This document shows, piece by piece, positions 34,526 through 42,617 of a DNA stretch of 64,000 bases. Below the pieces are notes generated by a model. That model was not told where the DNA came from and ran no database searches. It worked only from the letters and a program-made list of their open reading frames with translations. This DNA is from an uncultured Nonlabens sp. GTDB taxonomy: Bacteria; Bacteroidota; Bacteroidia; Flavobacteriales; Flavobacteriaceae. The stretch spans positions 744,001 through 808,000 of the forward strand of contig CANLKV010000002.1 in NCBI GenBank assembly GCA_947491755.1, read 5' to 3'. How positions within the stretch are numbered: the stretch's first letter is position 1; every line of letters starts with the position of its first letter. The position numbers and the translations under genes were made by a program.

Positions 34526-34840
34526 ATGAATATGGATACGACAATGATAGAAGTTACTGATAACGAGTTTTTAAGACAATATCAGTGCAAATTTGAAGGC
34601 TCCCTCGCAAAAATTGAATACGCACAGCAGGAGCGAAAGATTTTTTTAACTAAGCTTATTATGCCAGAAATCCTAGAAGAGCATGAGACGTTTAGAGAAG
34701 ACTTTCTCAAAGCGGTATTTGCAGATATACGCGACAATAAAAAATTAAAAGTGGTACCCACTCATCCTAAAATTGCGGGATTTGTACGTAAATATCGCAA
34801 TGATTATAAAGAGATGCTACCAGTAGGCATTAGTATTTAA
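34526..34840 (+). CDS. small GNAT-like (YjdJ-type) acyltransferase-fold protein
   Basis: Protein of 104 residues resembling the short YjdJ-type GNAT family. The order is a first strand with GSLAKIEYAQQERKIFLTKLIMP, a helix with the acyl-CoA-binding region in divergent form (EDFLKAVFADIRDNK), and the family ending LKVVPTHPKIAGFVRKYRNDY. The usual Arg/Gly-rich CoA loop (RGxG) is not evident; the corresponding part reads HETFREDFLKAV, so catalytic activity is doubtful. It is cytoplasmic, alone on the plus strand, and convergent with kdsB. Confidence 0.72.
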   Translation: MNMDTTMIEVTDNEFLRQYQCKFEGSLAKIEYAQQERKIFLTKLIMPEILEEHETFREDFLKAVFADIRDNKKLKVVPTHPKIAGFVRKYRNDYKEMLPVGISI

Positions 34841-34850
34841 AAACAAAACT

Positions 34851-35588
34851 CTATAAAGTTCCCCACAAACCGCGAGCTTTTTCAAGATCTGTTGGGGTGT
34901 CTATTCCTATCGTTAAGTTAGCGGTAGTTACCATTCTTATTTGATGGCCATACTCAAGATAGCGTATGCACTCAATTTTTTCGGCCATTTCTAGAGGGGT
35001 AGGCTGCGATTTATAAAAATCCATTAATGCAGCTTTACGGAAAGCGTAAATCCCCACATGTTTATGGGTTAATACGGCCACATCGGTATCCCTTCTATAA
35101 GGTATAGGTGATCTTGAGAAATACAGCGCATTGCTACGACTGTCTACAATAACCTTTACATTATTGGGGTTTTCTATATCTTGTTGATTGGTAAGAGGAT
35201 GCATTAACGAGGCTAGAGATATCTCTTGATGGTTATCTTCCTTAAAAACTGCAAGCAGGCGTTCTAAATCACTTTTATTTGTGAAGGGCTCATCGCCTTG
35301 CACATTCACAACAATATCTACATCTAGATGCTCAACCGCCTCTGCAATGCGGTTGCTTCCACAGTCATGCTCTTGCTGGCTCATCACGGCATTCCCGTCG
35401 TACTGGCGTACTGTTTGATAAATATCCTTACTATCTGTAGCAACAATCACTTGATCAAAGAGACCTGTATGCACGACTGCCTCATAGGTTCTTACAATAA
35501 CTGGTGCGCCGCCCAGGTCCTGTAGTAACTTTTTAGGAAAACGCTGTGCTTCTAATCGTGCTGGTATTACTGCTATATTTTTAAGCAT
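34851..35588 (-). CDS. kdsB: 3-deoxy-manno-octulosonate cytidylyltransferase
   Basis: Enzyme of 245 residues that activates Kdo as CMP-Kdo for lipopolysaccharide core assembly, consistent with a Gram-negative host. It has the nucleotide-binding start IPARLEAQRFPKKLLQDLGG, VVNVQGDEPF with the metal-binding Asp, HVGIYAFRKAAL and the C-terminal IGIDTPTDLEKAR. Length is normal for the family. Its terminator was not seen; it converges with the GNAT-like gene with only a 10-base gap. The 369-base upstream region carries palindrome copy 9. Confidence 0.95.
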   Translation of the reverse strand: MLKNIAVIPARLEAQRFPKKLLQDLGGAPVIVRTYEAVVHTGLFDQVIVATDSKDIYQTVRQYDGNAVMSQQEHDCGSNRIAEAVEHLDVDIVVNVQGDEPFTNKSDLERLLAVFKEDNHQEISLASLMHPLTNQQDIENPNNVKVIVDSRSNALYFSRSPIPYRRDTDVAVLTHKHVGIYAFRKAALMDFYKSQPTPLEMAEKIECIRYLEYGHQIRMVTTANLTIGIDTPTDLEKARGLWGTL

Positions 35589-35957
35589 GATCTACTCTTT
35601 AAAATACTATTCTCAATTATTTTTTTTGCCACCAGGCAAATGTAAGAGTAATAAGCCTTATGGTATGCTTTATTGATTGACATAGGGGTACGACATTAAA
35701 TTAAATGGATTGGTGTTTATTAAAGTACTTCCTACAAAGCAATTAAATTTTAATGCATCTATCTGCTCCATAATTAGAAACCCGCCTGTGGAGCTGTCGT
35801 GTAACAAAGCGGAGCATTTCTATATGTAAAGGTGGTCGATAATATGGTGTTATGTTACGCTTTCGCGAAAGCGTGGACATTTACACCTTAATGCACACAA
35901 CTTACACCTGCAATAGTTATCTAAAACTGAAACACCCATATAGAAATTACACAGCGG
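35589..35957. other. 369-base stretch without a gene
   Basis: Between the kdsB start and the helicase stop, both on the minus strand. It holds palindrome copy 9 (35858-35873) and two direct TTACACCT repeats (35881-35888 and 35902-35909). No convincing reading frame. The kdsB promoter should lie near its left end. Confidence 0.6.
35858..35873. repeat. dispersed palindrome copy 9, intergenic
   Basis: Exact CGCTTTCGCGAAAGCG between the helicase gene and kdsB. Confidence 0.97.
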
Positions 35958-37379
35958 TTAATCGATAAAGTCTTCATTTTTAAAACCTATTAAATATAAA
36001 TTAGTTTTAGCGCGGGTTACTGCTGTATACAGCCACCGTAAATATTCCTTGTTAGGTCCATCTGGAAGATAGGGCTGTTCAATTATTACATTTTCCCATT
36101 GTCCCCCTTGCGATTTATGGCAGGTAATGGCATAAGAAAACTTTACCTGTAGGGCATTGAAATATGGATTTTCTTTAATTTCTTTATACTGTTTCCATTT
36201 GGGCAATTTTAAATAATCCATGCGTACCTCTTGATACAGTTTGTTGCTTTGCTCATAGGTAAGGGATGGCGACTCTGACGTAAGGGTGTCGAGTAACAGG
36301 GTGCAATCAAAAGGCTTTGCGTTAGGGTAATCCACCATACGCACTTTTACGTTGGCAAATTTAAAGTCATAGATATTCTTAAAGTCATATATCTCCAGAA
36401 CTTCAATAATATCGCCGTTTGCTATAAATCCTGCATCGCTTTTTAAGTCCAACCAGTGGTAATTGTTTTTTACCACCATAAGATAATCCCCTGCGGCGAG
36501 CTCACTCTCACGAAATAGAATCCTACTGCGTATTTGTTGATTGTATAGATTTGCTCTCTTATTTGATCTTACAATGATGGCAGTTTCTTCATGTCCCTGG
36601 TTGTCATAAGCGCTCATAACGGTCTCCATGATTTCATGACCGTCAATCAATCGCTCGATATCTTTAAATGGTTGTACAATAAATTTAAAATTTGGATCCT
36701 CTTGCTCTATAAATTCTCGTATTTGTGTTGCATTGTATAAAATACCAGAGTCTATCGTTTGTCTTTTTACCTCGTCCAGCTCTATATCAGTCACTTTTTT
36801 CAAATACCGTTGTTCTATTAATTGAGCATCTAATGCGGGTGATATATTTAATTTTACAGGAGGCAGCTGCGCTGTATCTCCTATAATGACAAGTTTACAT
36901 TGAAAACCTGCATAAACGTACTCTATCAAATCATCTAGCAGGGAGCCATTGCCGCCAAACATTTTATTCTCTGCCACCACGTCTGGAATCATAGAGGCTT
37001 CATCGACTATAAATAAGGCATTACGATGTTTGTTTGCTTTAAGTGTAAATTGAACAGATCCAGATCCTTGCCCCTTAGGATAATAAATCTCTCGATGTAT
37101 TGTCGCTGCTTGTTTATTTGAGTAGCTGCTTATCACCTTTGCAGCACGTCCGGTAGGTGCTAGCAAGACAGGGCTCTTTTTTACCTTCCATAAGCTTTTT
37201 ACCAGACTACTTATTATGGTGGTTTTTCCTGTTCCTGCATATCCACGCAGCATGAAGATCTGGTCGCTATCTTTACTTAATATAAACTCAGAAAGCTCTG
37301 AGAGGGCTTTCTCTTGCTGGTATGTAGGCTCAAATGGAAAATCCAACTTGAGAATCTTAAAGAAATCTTGTGGGATCAT
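35958..37379 (-). CDS. RecD-like / Dda-like superfamily 1B DNA helicase
   Basis: ATP-dependent helicase of 473 residues. Motif I is MLRGYAGTGKTTIIS (about 43-57), motif II FIVDEASMIPD, motif III VIIGDTAQLPPV, then a late UvrD/RecD-like C-terminal domain with AITCHKSQGGQWENVIIE (motif V) and LYTAVTRAKTNLYLIG (motif VI). The compact length, without RecD2's N-terminal region, recalls phage T4 Dda. It probably moves 5' to 3' on single-stranded DNA in repair or replication-fork restart. Single gene, divergent from the gene at 37501. Confidence 0.9.
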   Translation of the reverse strand: MIPQDFFKILKLDFPFEPTYQQEKALSELSEFILSKDSDQIFMLRGYAGTGKTTIISSLVKSLWKVKKSPVLLAPTGRAAKVISSYSNKQAATIHREIYYPKGQGSGSVQFTLKANKHRNALFIVDEASMIPDVVAENKMFGGNGSLLDDLIEYVYAGFQCKLVIIGDTAQLPPVKLNISPALDAQLIEQRYLKKVTDIELDEVKRQTIDSGILYNATQIREFIEQEDPNFKFIVQPFKDIERLIDGHEIMETVMSAYDNQGHEETAIIVRSNKRANLYNQQIRSRILFRESELAAGDYLMVVKNNYHWLDLKSDAGFIANGDIIEVLEIYDFKNIYDFKFANVKVRMVDYPNAKPFDCTLLLDTLTSESPSLTYEQSNKLYQEVRMDYLKLPKWKQYKEIKENPYFNALQVKFSYAITCHKSQGGQWENVIIEQPYLPDGPNKEYLRWLYTAVTRAKTNLYLIGFKNEDFID

Positions 37380-37500
37380 TTAAAGGGAGTGGAAAAGTAG
37401 AGGATAAACTTACTTCAAAAAAATCGGGTGGCATTAGGACGAGAAGAAAAAAATTGTAGATTTGTTTGCTTTGAAATTAAGCTAATAAACAAAACTTCTT

Positions 37501-38250
37501 ATGTTCAATTTGATCTTGTCGGTAGTCTTAGGTATTATCGTACTCGTAGTTCTTGCGATCTTCATCAATAAAATTCCACGCAAACTTCATATTGTCATCA
37601 TATTAGTGCTACTCGCATTAATAGGATTCTTTGCTTACAAACTGTATCAATCCATTGCAGAGCCGGTGCGATTTGAAGCAGTTAAACAAGAACGCTACGA
37701 GAAAGTAGTAGGTCAATTAATAAAACTGCGTGATGCAGAAACAGCTCACAAACTTATTGTAGGAAGATATACGGATGACATCAACGCTCTAGCAGCGTTT
37801 ATTGACACCGCTCAATTTGCATTAACACAAAAAAGAGATAGTAGTGTAGTCGATGTAGAGAAAAACCGTCGTTATGGTCTCTCTGGTACTGGCGGCTATT
37901 ATAAAGAAATAACTATCGTTGACACTTTAGGATTTAGATCTGTGAAGGATTCTCTATTTAACAATGTTGATATCAAGAGTCTACTTGACTATCCAGTAGA
38001 AGGGGCTCCAGGTAAAATAAGTCTAGAAGTAGATACCGTTGTAGACGGAGAAAACCTGATAAGTGTATTTGAAGCCAAAGCTTCAAAGGCAGAGATTCTA
38101 TATGACCAGCCAGAACGATTAGTAAAACAAGAACTGGAAGTTAAAGCGGTAGAAGCTATCGATGGGGCCTACATTAAAGTGGGTAGCCTAGAAGAAGTAA
38201 CTACAAGTGGTAACTGGCCTAGACAATATGCAACAAAAAGCGATAACTAA
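37501..38250 (+). CDS. hypothetical membrane-anchored protein next to rsmD
   Basis: Protein of 249 residues with two N-terminal membrane segments (about 3-22 and 29-49, a short loop between) and a soluble domain (about 55-249). The soluble part starts with ERYEKVVGQLIKLRDAETAHKLIVGRYTDD, which reads like a helical stalk, followed by a beta-rich domain. I recall proteins of this kind beside DUF3822 and rsmD in Flavobacteriaceae but know no function. The next gene's start overlaps its 3' end by about 23 bases, so the three genes form one unit. Confidence 0.8.
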   Translation: MFNLILSVVLGIIVLVVLAIFINKIPRKLHIVIILVLLALIGFFAYKLYQSIAEPVRFEAVKQERYEKVVGQLIKLRDAETAHKLIVGRYTDDINALAAFIDTAQFALTQKRDSSVVDVEKNRRYGLSGTGGYYKEITIVDTLGFRSVKDSLFNNVDIKSLLDYPVEGAPGKISLEVDTVVDGENLISVFEAKASKAEILYDQPERLVKQELEVKAVEAIDGAYIKVGSLEEVTTSGNWPRQYATKSDN

Positions 38251-38989
38251 TATCACTTCAAATTATAGACTGTCCATTCTGATTCATCAGGATGGACTTT
38301 CTTTTTATATCCATACCTCTAGTAAAATAGAGAAAGAGATCGAGCGTAAGTTTAATTACAGCGCAAACCCCATAGAGATCCTTAAGTCTATTGAAAAGTG
38401 TTATGAAACTGAAGAGGCTTTGAACGCCGATTTTACGGCGGTGCAATTGCTCTACCACCACCCTACTTTTACGGTTGTGCCTCAAGCAATTTTTGACAAA
38501 AACTATGCAGCAGATTACTTAAAATACAACACTCGCCTGCTGCAAACAGACACTGTAAGCTATGATGACAACCTAGAAAAACTAAACGCGCGGGTTGTTT
38601 ATATAGCATACTCAAATTTGAATAACTATTTCTATGAGAAATATGGAGAGCATGATTACTACCACTACTCCAGTCGATCTTTACCAGTACTTGTAAAAAA
38701 TGGCGACGGTATGTATCTAGAGATGATGTCGTCTCACTTTTATATAACGGTCATAGAGAACGGCAAGCTTATCGCGCATAATATCTTCCCATATGAAACT
38801 ATAAACGACGTACTTTATTACTGCCTATTTTCTATGCAACAATACAAACAAGACCCTGAGACCTGTAAGCTCAACTTAATTGAAAAAGAAAAAGATCAAA
38901 CCTTGTACGATCTACTTTATACCTACGTGCGTAGAGTTGAGCGATTAAAGGATTATTCAGAATACAAAAAGCAAATTATATGCGCATAA
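38228..38989 (+). CDS. DUF3822 family protein
   Basis: 253 residues from the ATG at 38228; an in-frame GTG at 38207 would give 260 but overlaps the preceding gene more. It has the DUF3822 features: an early YRLSILIHQDGLSFYI, the middle LLQTDTVSYDD and VYIAYSNLNNYFYEKYG, and a late actin-like KLIAHNIFPYETINDVLYYCLFSMQQ. The fold appears ASKHA/PilM-like by its layout, an inference. It overlaps both neighbours, by about 23 bases upstream and 10 bases with rsmD downstream. Cytoplasmic, of unknown role. Confidence 0.85.
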   Translation: MQQKAITNITSNYRLSILIHQDGLSFYIHTSSKIEKEIERKFNYSANPIEILKSIEKCYETEEALNADFTAVQLLYHHPTFTVVPQAIFDKNYAADYLKYNTRLLQTDTVSYDDNLEKLNARVVYIAYSNLNNYFYEKYGEHDYYHYSSRSLPVLVKNGDGMYLEMMSSHFYITVIENGKLIAHNIFPYETINDVLYYCLFSMQQYKQDPETCKLNLIEKEKDQTLYDLLYTYVRRVERLKDYSEYKKQIICA

Positions 38990-39540
38990 TTTCAGGGATA
39001 CATAAAGGACGTAAAATAGAAGCACCCAAAAACTTGCCCGTACGCCCCACGACAGACATGGCAAAAGAGGCCTTGTTCAATATCCTGCGCAACCTGATTT
39101 ATATCAATGATATCAAGGTACTGGAGCTATTTGCTGGTAGCGGTAATATGTCATATGAATTTGCAAGTCGCGGCGCTGGAGCCGTTCTTGCCGTAGATTC
39201 TCATTACCCATGCATCGCTTTTATAAAAAAAACAGCGGCATCGCTAGATCTTCCAATTGACACTATAAAAGCTGATGCATTTAAATTTTTGCAAAGTCAC
39301 AAAGCTACATATGATGTTATTTTTGCCGACCCGCCCTATGCGATTACTGAAGAGGAATTCTTAAAAATTCCAGAGCAAGTAATGGCAAATAAATTATTAA
39401 AGGAAGACGGGTTACTTATCATTGAGCATTCAAAACATACAGACCTGAGCCAGCATTCTTCTTATGATAATTCTAGGAGATACGGCGGTACCGTGTTTAG
39501 TTTCTTTAAAGCTATTGACACAAAGCAAGAAGAAGAATAA
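38980..39540 (+). CDS. rsmD: 16S rRNA (guanine966-N2)-methyltransferase
   Basis: Methyltransferase of 186 residues that modifies G966 of 16S rRNA. It opens with the family's MRIISGIHKGRKIEAPKN and RPTTDMAKEALFNIL, has the SAM-binding ELFAGSGNMSYEFASRGA, and the catalytic motif DVIFADPPYAI (DPPY). Length is normal. It overlaps DUF3822 by 10 bases. Its stop lies within a few bases of the 3' end of the RNase P RNA on the opposite strand, so the two transcripts collide or overlap. Confidence 0.94.
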   Translation: MRIISGIHKGRKIEAPKNLPVRPTTDMAKEALFNILRNLIYINDIKVLELFAGSGNMSYEFASRGAGAVLAVDSHYPCIAFIKKTAASLDLPIDTIKADAFKFLQSHKATYDVIFADPPYAITEEEFLKIPEQVMANKLLKEDGLLIIEHSKHTDLSQHSSYDNSRRYGGTVFSFFKAIDTKQEEE

Positions 39541-39866
39541 AAAAGCAGGCCTATAAGCCGGATCCTGTATTCCCGTAATAACGAGAACCTCTATCATTTA
39601 TCTAGAACCGCAATTACTCACGGTCTCGAACTGCCTACCCTTCAGAATCGTGCGGATCACACTCAAGCTCTGATTTACGCGACATTTCACCACATAGAGT
39701 TTACCTGATTTCACTACAGCATTACCTGTACATCCTTTCTGTTGCACTGGTCCTAATTCGATCTCGCTTTCGCGAAAGCGAACCGACGGTCGTTAACCGC
39801 TATGATATCCTATGGTGTCCGGACTTTCCTCTCTGATCAAATCAGAACGATAGAGCGGCCTGCTAC
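39541..39866 (-). ncRNA. rnpB: RNase P RNA (class A)
   Basis: Catalytic RNA of RNase P, which matures tRNA 5' ends. On the minus strand, P1 is formed by AGCAGGCC near the 5' end (39857-39864) and its complement near the 3' end (39544-39551). Other landmarks are GAGGAAAGTCCGGACACC, GGACCAGTGCAACAGAAAGG (the conserved ACAGAAA region), GTGGTGAAATG and AGGGTAGGCAGTTCGAG. A T-run follows the 3' end, overlapping the rsmD stop. Palindrome copy 10 (39765-39780) sits exactly where hairpin P12 is found in E. coli RNase P RNA, so the repeat seems to form P12. Ends are estimates. Confidence 0.92.
39765..39780. repeat. dispersed palindrome copy 10, inside rnpB
   Basis: Exact CGCTTTCGCGAAAGCG, extended by flanking T/A pairs into TCGCTTTCGCGAAAGCGA. 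It lies between the conserved TAACGACCGTCGG-like and GGACCAGTGCAACAG segments of RNase P RNA. Confidence 0.97.
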
Positions 39867-39927
39867 AGCAAAATTAAACCAATTATATAGGAAGTGTTGA
39901 TAATTTTGAAAAAATGAAACGCCTATT

Positions 39928-39960
39928 TTGAGCATATGCTTAAGGTTCAATTTATCTTTG
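39928..39960 (+). promoter_or_regulatory. promoter of dnaX
   Basis: TTG (39928-39930), a 22-base spacer and a perfect -7 element TATCTTTG (39953-39960). The ATG is at 39968, so the predicted start site leaves almost no leader; dnaX mRNA may be leaderless or nearly so. Confidence 0.55.
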
Positions 39961-39967
39961 ACAGATC

Positions 39968-41884
39968 ATGGAGCCATTTATTGTATCTGCTAGAAAATAC
40001 CGACCTGAGACCTTTGAAGATGTAGTAGGTCAATCTGCTATTACCAAGACCTTAGAAAACGCAATTGATAGCAACCATCTTGCGCAAGCCCTATTGTTCA
40101 CTGGGCCGCGTGGTGTAGGTAAGACTACCTGTGCACGTATACTTGCAAAAAAAATAAATCAACATGAGGTTGCCTATGATCCCGATGAGGATTTTGCATT
40201 TAATATTTTTGAGTTAGATGCCGCATCAAACAATAGTGTAGATGATATAAGAGAGCTCATCTCACAAGTGCGCATACCTCCACAGGTAGGAAAATACAAA
40301 ATCTATATTATTGATGAGGTTCACATGCTCAGCTCTAATGCTTTCAACGCATTTTTAAAGACGCTTGAAGAACCACCTGCGCACGCTATATTTATTCTTG
40401 CCACTACAGAAAAGCACAAAATTATTCCCACGATACTGTCGCGTTGTCAAATATTTGATTTTAAACGTATTACAGTAAGTGATATGCGTGAACATTTGAA
40501 GCGCATTGCCTTAAAAGAAGGTATTGAGGCAGAAGAAGAGGCCTTGCAAATCATTGCCCAAAAAGCAGATGGTGCGCTGAGAGACTCCCTATCCATATTT
40601 GATAGGGTGGTAAGCTTTTCAGGAAAAGATTTAACGGTACAGGCGGTTACCGAAAATTTAAATGTGCTGGATAGGGACACCTACTTTACCATGACCGACC
40701 TTATCCTAGAAAATAACATACCCCAACTGCTTATTGACTATGATCAAATCATGATCAAGGGCTTTGATGGTCAACATTTTTTAGGGGGACTGGCTTCGCA
40801 CTTTAGAGACTTGATGGTGTGTAAAGATGAGCGTACCTTAATCTTGTTAGAATTAGGTGCTGCCACAAGGGATAAGTATCTACAACAATCCAGAAAGACA
40901 GACTTTAGCTTTTTAAAAACTGCATTAGATATAACTAACGAGTCAGATGGCAAGTATCGCAATAGCCGAAACCAGCGACTACTAGTGGAGCTTACTTTGA
41001 TGCAACTTGCATCAATTTTAACACCAGCAGATGGTGAAAAAAAAAAGCCGTTAACCTACATTCTACCCGCTAGAACATTTGCAGACGCCCAGGTGGTCCA
41101 TGCCAGCGATCACAATGGTGTGACGCCAGCAAAAATTAATCATCCACAAACCAACAACATAACAAATGTTGTGGCTGATGCTGGTAACAAAAAACTGGAA
41201 AAGCCAGAAGTTACTGGAGGCACTAACATCAGTGATTCTGTACCATTACCCGCTAGCCATCAGGAAGTAGCTGTTGACGCAATCGCCAAAGACGATGCAA
41301 GCACCGATGTTAAAGAGACTGAGAACAGTATCCCTACTGCGACCAGCCAGAATAATGAAGCAACCGCAGTAGAAATAAAGGCCTCGCTAGAGGACAAAAG
41401 GCGTGCCCTGGAGGAAAAAAGACAACAGCATTTGAGTACACATTCCTTGCAGGGAATGAAACGTAAGAAAGAATTATTACTCCACAAAAAGGAAGAGGCA
41501 ATTCCCAAGGATAAGCTACCAGAAGAAGAGTTCTCCCAACAAGAACTTACTCTAGTCTGGGAAAAGTATACAGAACATTTAACAGAGCGTGGACATTTAA
41601 TACTGGCAAGCATCTTAAATGTTGACCAACCTATACTTAAGGGTTTTATCATTCATTTGAGATTTCCTAACGCCTCAATGAAAGAAGATCTTGAAAAACA
41701 CAAAGGACAAATCTTAGAGTTTTTAAAACGTGAATTGAATAATTACAAGATCGACTTTGAAATAACGGTAGATAAAACTGTTACCAAAAAATACGTCTAT
41801 ACAGATCAAGATAAGTTTAAAAAACTGGTAGAAAAAAACCCCAATGTAGACCTCTTAAGGCGCACGTTTGATTTAGAGTTTTAA
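39968..41884 (+). CDS. dnaX: DNA polymerase III subunits gamma and tau
   Basis: Clamp-loader ATPase of 638 residues. Walker A is TGPRGVGKTTCARILAKK (about 45-60), Walker B IIDEVHMLS, then the sensor-1 region ILATTEKHKIIPTILSRCQ. The zinc-binding loop that carries four cysteines in E. coli DnaX is replaced by INQHEVAYDPDEDFAF, with none of the cysteines. I believe this is normal in Flavobacteriaceae. The C-terminal region (about 365-520) is a low-complexity, Thr/Ala/Glu-rich linker and the last 130 residues probably contact the polymerase. No slippery A-run for making gamma was identified with confidence. It stands as a single gene after rnpB. Confidence 0.95.
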   Translation: MEPFIVSARKYRPETFEDVVGQSAITKTLENAIDSNHLAQALLFTGPRGVGKTTCARILAKKINQHEVAYDPDEDFAFNIFELDAASNNSVDDIRELISQVRIPPQVGKYKIYIIDEVHMLSSNAFNAFLKTLEEPPAHAIFILATTEKHKIIPTILSRCQIFDFKRITVSDMREHLKRIALKEGIEAEEEALQIIAQKADGALRDSLSIFDRVVSFSGKDLTVQAVTENLNVLDRDTYFTMTDLILENNIPQLLIDYDQIMIKGFDGQHFLGGLASHFRDLMVCKDERTLILLELGAATRDKYLQQSRKTDFSFLKTALDITNESDGKYRNSRNQRLLVELTLMQLASILTPADGEKKKPLTYILPARTFADAQVVHASDHNGVTPAKINHPQTNNITNVVADAGNKKLEKPEVTGGTNISDSVPLPASHQEVAVDAIAKDDASTDVKETENSIPTATSQNNEATAVEIKASLEDKRRALEEKRQQHLSTHSLQGMKRKKELLLHKKEEAIPKDKLPEEEFSQQELTLVWEKYTEHLTERGHLILASILNVDQPILKGFIIHLRFPNASMKEDLEKHKGQILEFLKRELNNYKIDFEITVDKTVTKKYVYTDQDKFKKLVEKNPNVDLLRRTFDLEF

Positions 41885-41943
41885 CAGTAATCATTATACA
41901 ACTGCTGCTATTTTGAGTGGTACAGCTGGGAAAATATCAAGCA

Positions 41944-41977
41944 TAAAAAAGCCACGTTACTCACGTGGCTTTTTTGA
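41944..41977. terminator. bidirectional terminator between dnaX and beta-barrel gene
   Basis: AAAAAAGCCACGT / ACGTGGCTTTTTT hairpin, symmetrical A- and T-runs between convergent genes. Confidence 0.9.
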
Positions 41978-41993
41978 TGTAGAATCGTTCCAT

Positions 41994-42566
41994 TTATAGA
42001 CGGTACGAGATGGTTAGCTGGAAAAATCTATGTTCTGCCTCAAAGCCTTCTCTCACTAACTGCCCTTCAAAAACATTAGTAAAACCATAACCGTAACGAG
42101 CATCCACACTAAAACCATCAAAAATGCGCACGCCTATACCACCTACACCCATTAGGTCACCATCGTAGTAATCGCCATCATCGTTTTCACTCACATTGAT
42201 TGCTAGTTTAGGACCTATGTTAAAATAAATGGATCGTGTAATATCAAATTGCGCTAAAATGCCACCGCTTAACCAATTCGCCTTTAGATCTACCGCATTA
42301 CCATTAGAAGCAATAATTCGATCTTCTTTTACACCCAGACCATCAAAGCTAATTTCTGGAACTAATGCAAAAGTCCTTCCTAACGGTACCTCTGCAAAAA
42401 AGGTAACAGATGGTGAAATTCTACTGTTAGGATCTGAAATCAAATCTGTATCAAGCGTAGAAAGATTTGCGCCTAGTCGCATCCCATATTGTGTTTGATT
42501 TCTTACCTGTGCATCGCAGGTTGATGCTGCTATCACCAGTGCTATAAAAAGTATAAATTGTTTCAT
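41994..42566 (-). CDS. outer-membrane beta-barrel protein (PorT-like)
   Basis: 190 residues from the ATG at 42566, which gives the signal peptide MKQFILFIALVIAASTCDAQ; a longer frame upstream adds 16 residues without merit. The mature protein alternates hydrophobic and polar residues in beta strands (YGMRLGANLSTLDTDL, FDITRSIYFNIGPKLAINVSE, FSVDARYGYGFTNVF) and ends HRFFQLTISYRL, an outer-membrane barrel pattern with a terminal aromatic strand. It resembles the PorT-like family widespread in Bacteroidota. Role unknown. It converges with dnaX and is followed upstream by the ppx-ppk group. Confidence 0.85.
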   Translation of the reverse strand: MKQFILFIALVIAASTCDAQVRNQTQYGMRLGANLSTLDTDLISDPNSRISPSVTFFAEVPLGRTFALVPEISFDGLGVKEDRIIASNGNAVDLKANWLSGGILAQFDITRSIYFNIGPKLAINVSENDDGDYYDGDLMGVGGIGVRIFDGFSVDARYGYGFTNVFEGQLVREGFEAEHRFFQLTISYRL

Positions 42567-42617
42567 TAAGTAGAGTTTAGATAGTTTGAAAGTTTTAAAA
42601 ATAGTCAAAAACATTTA

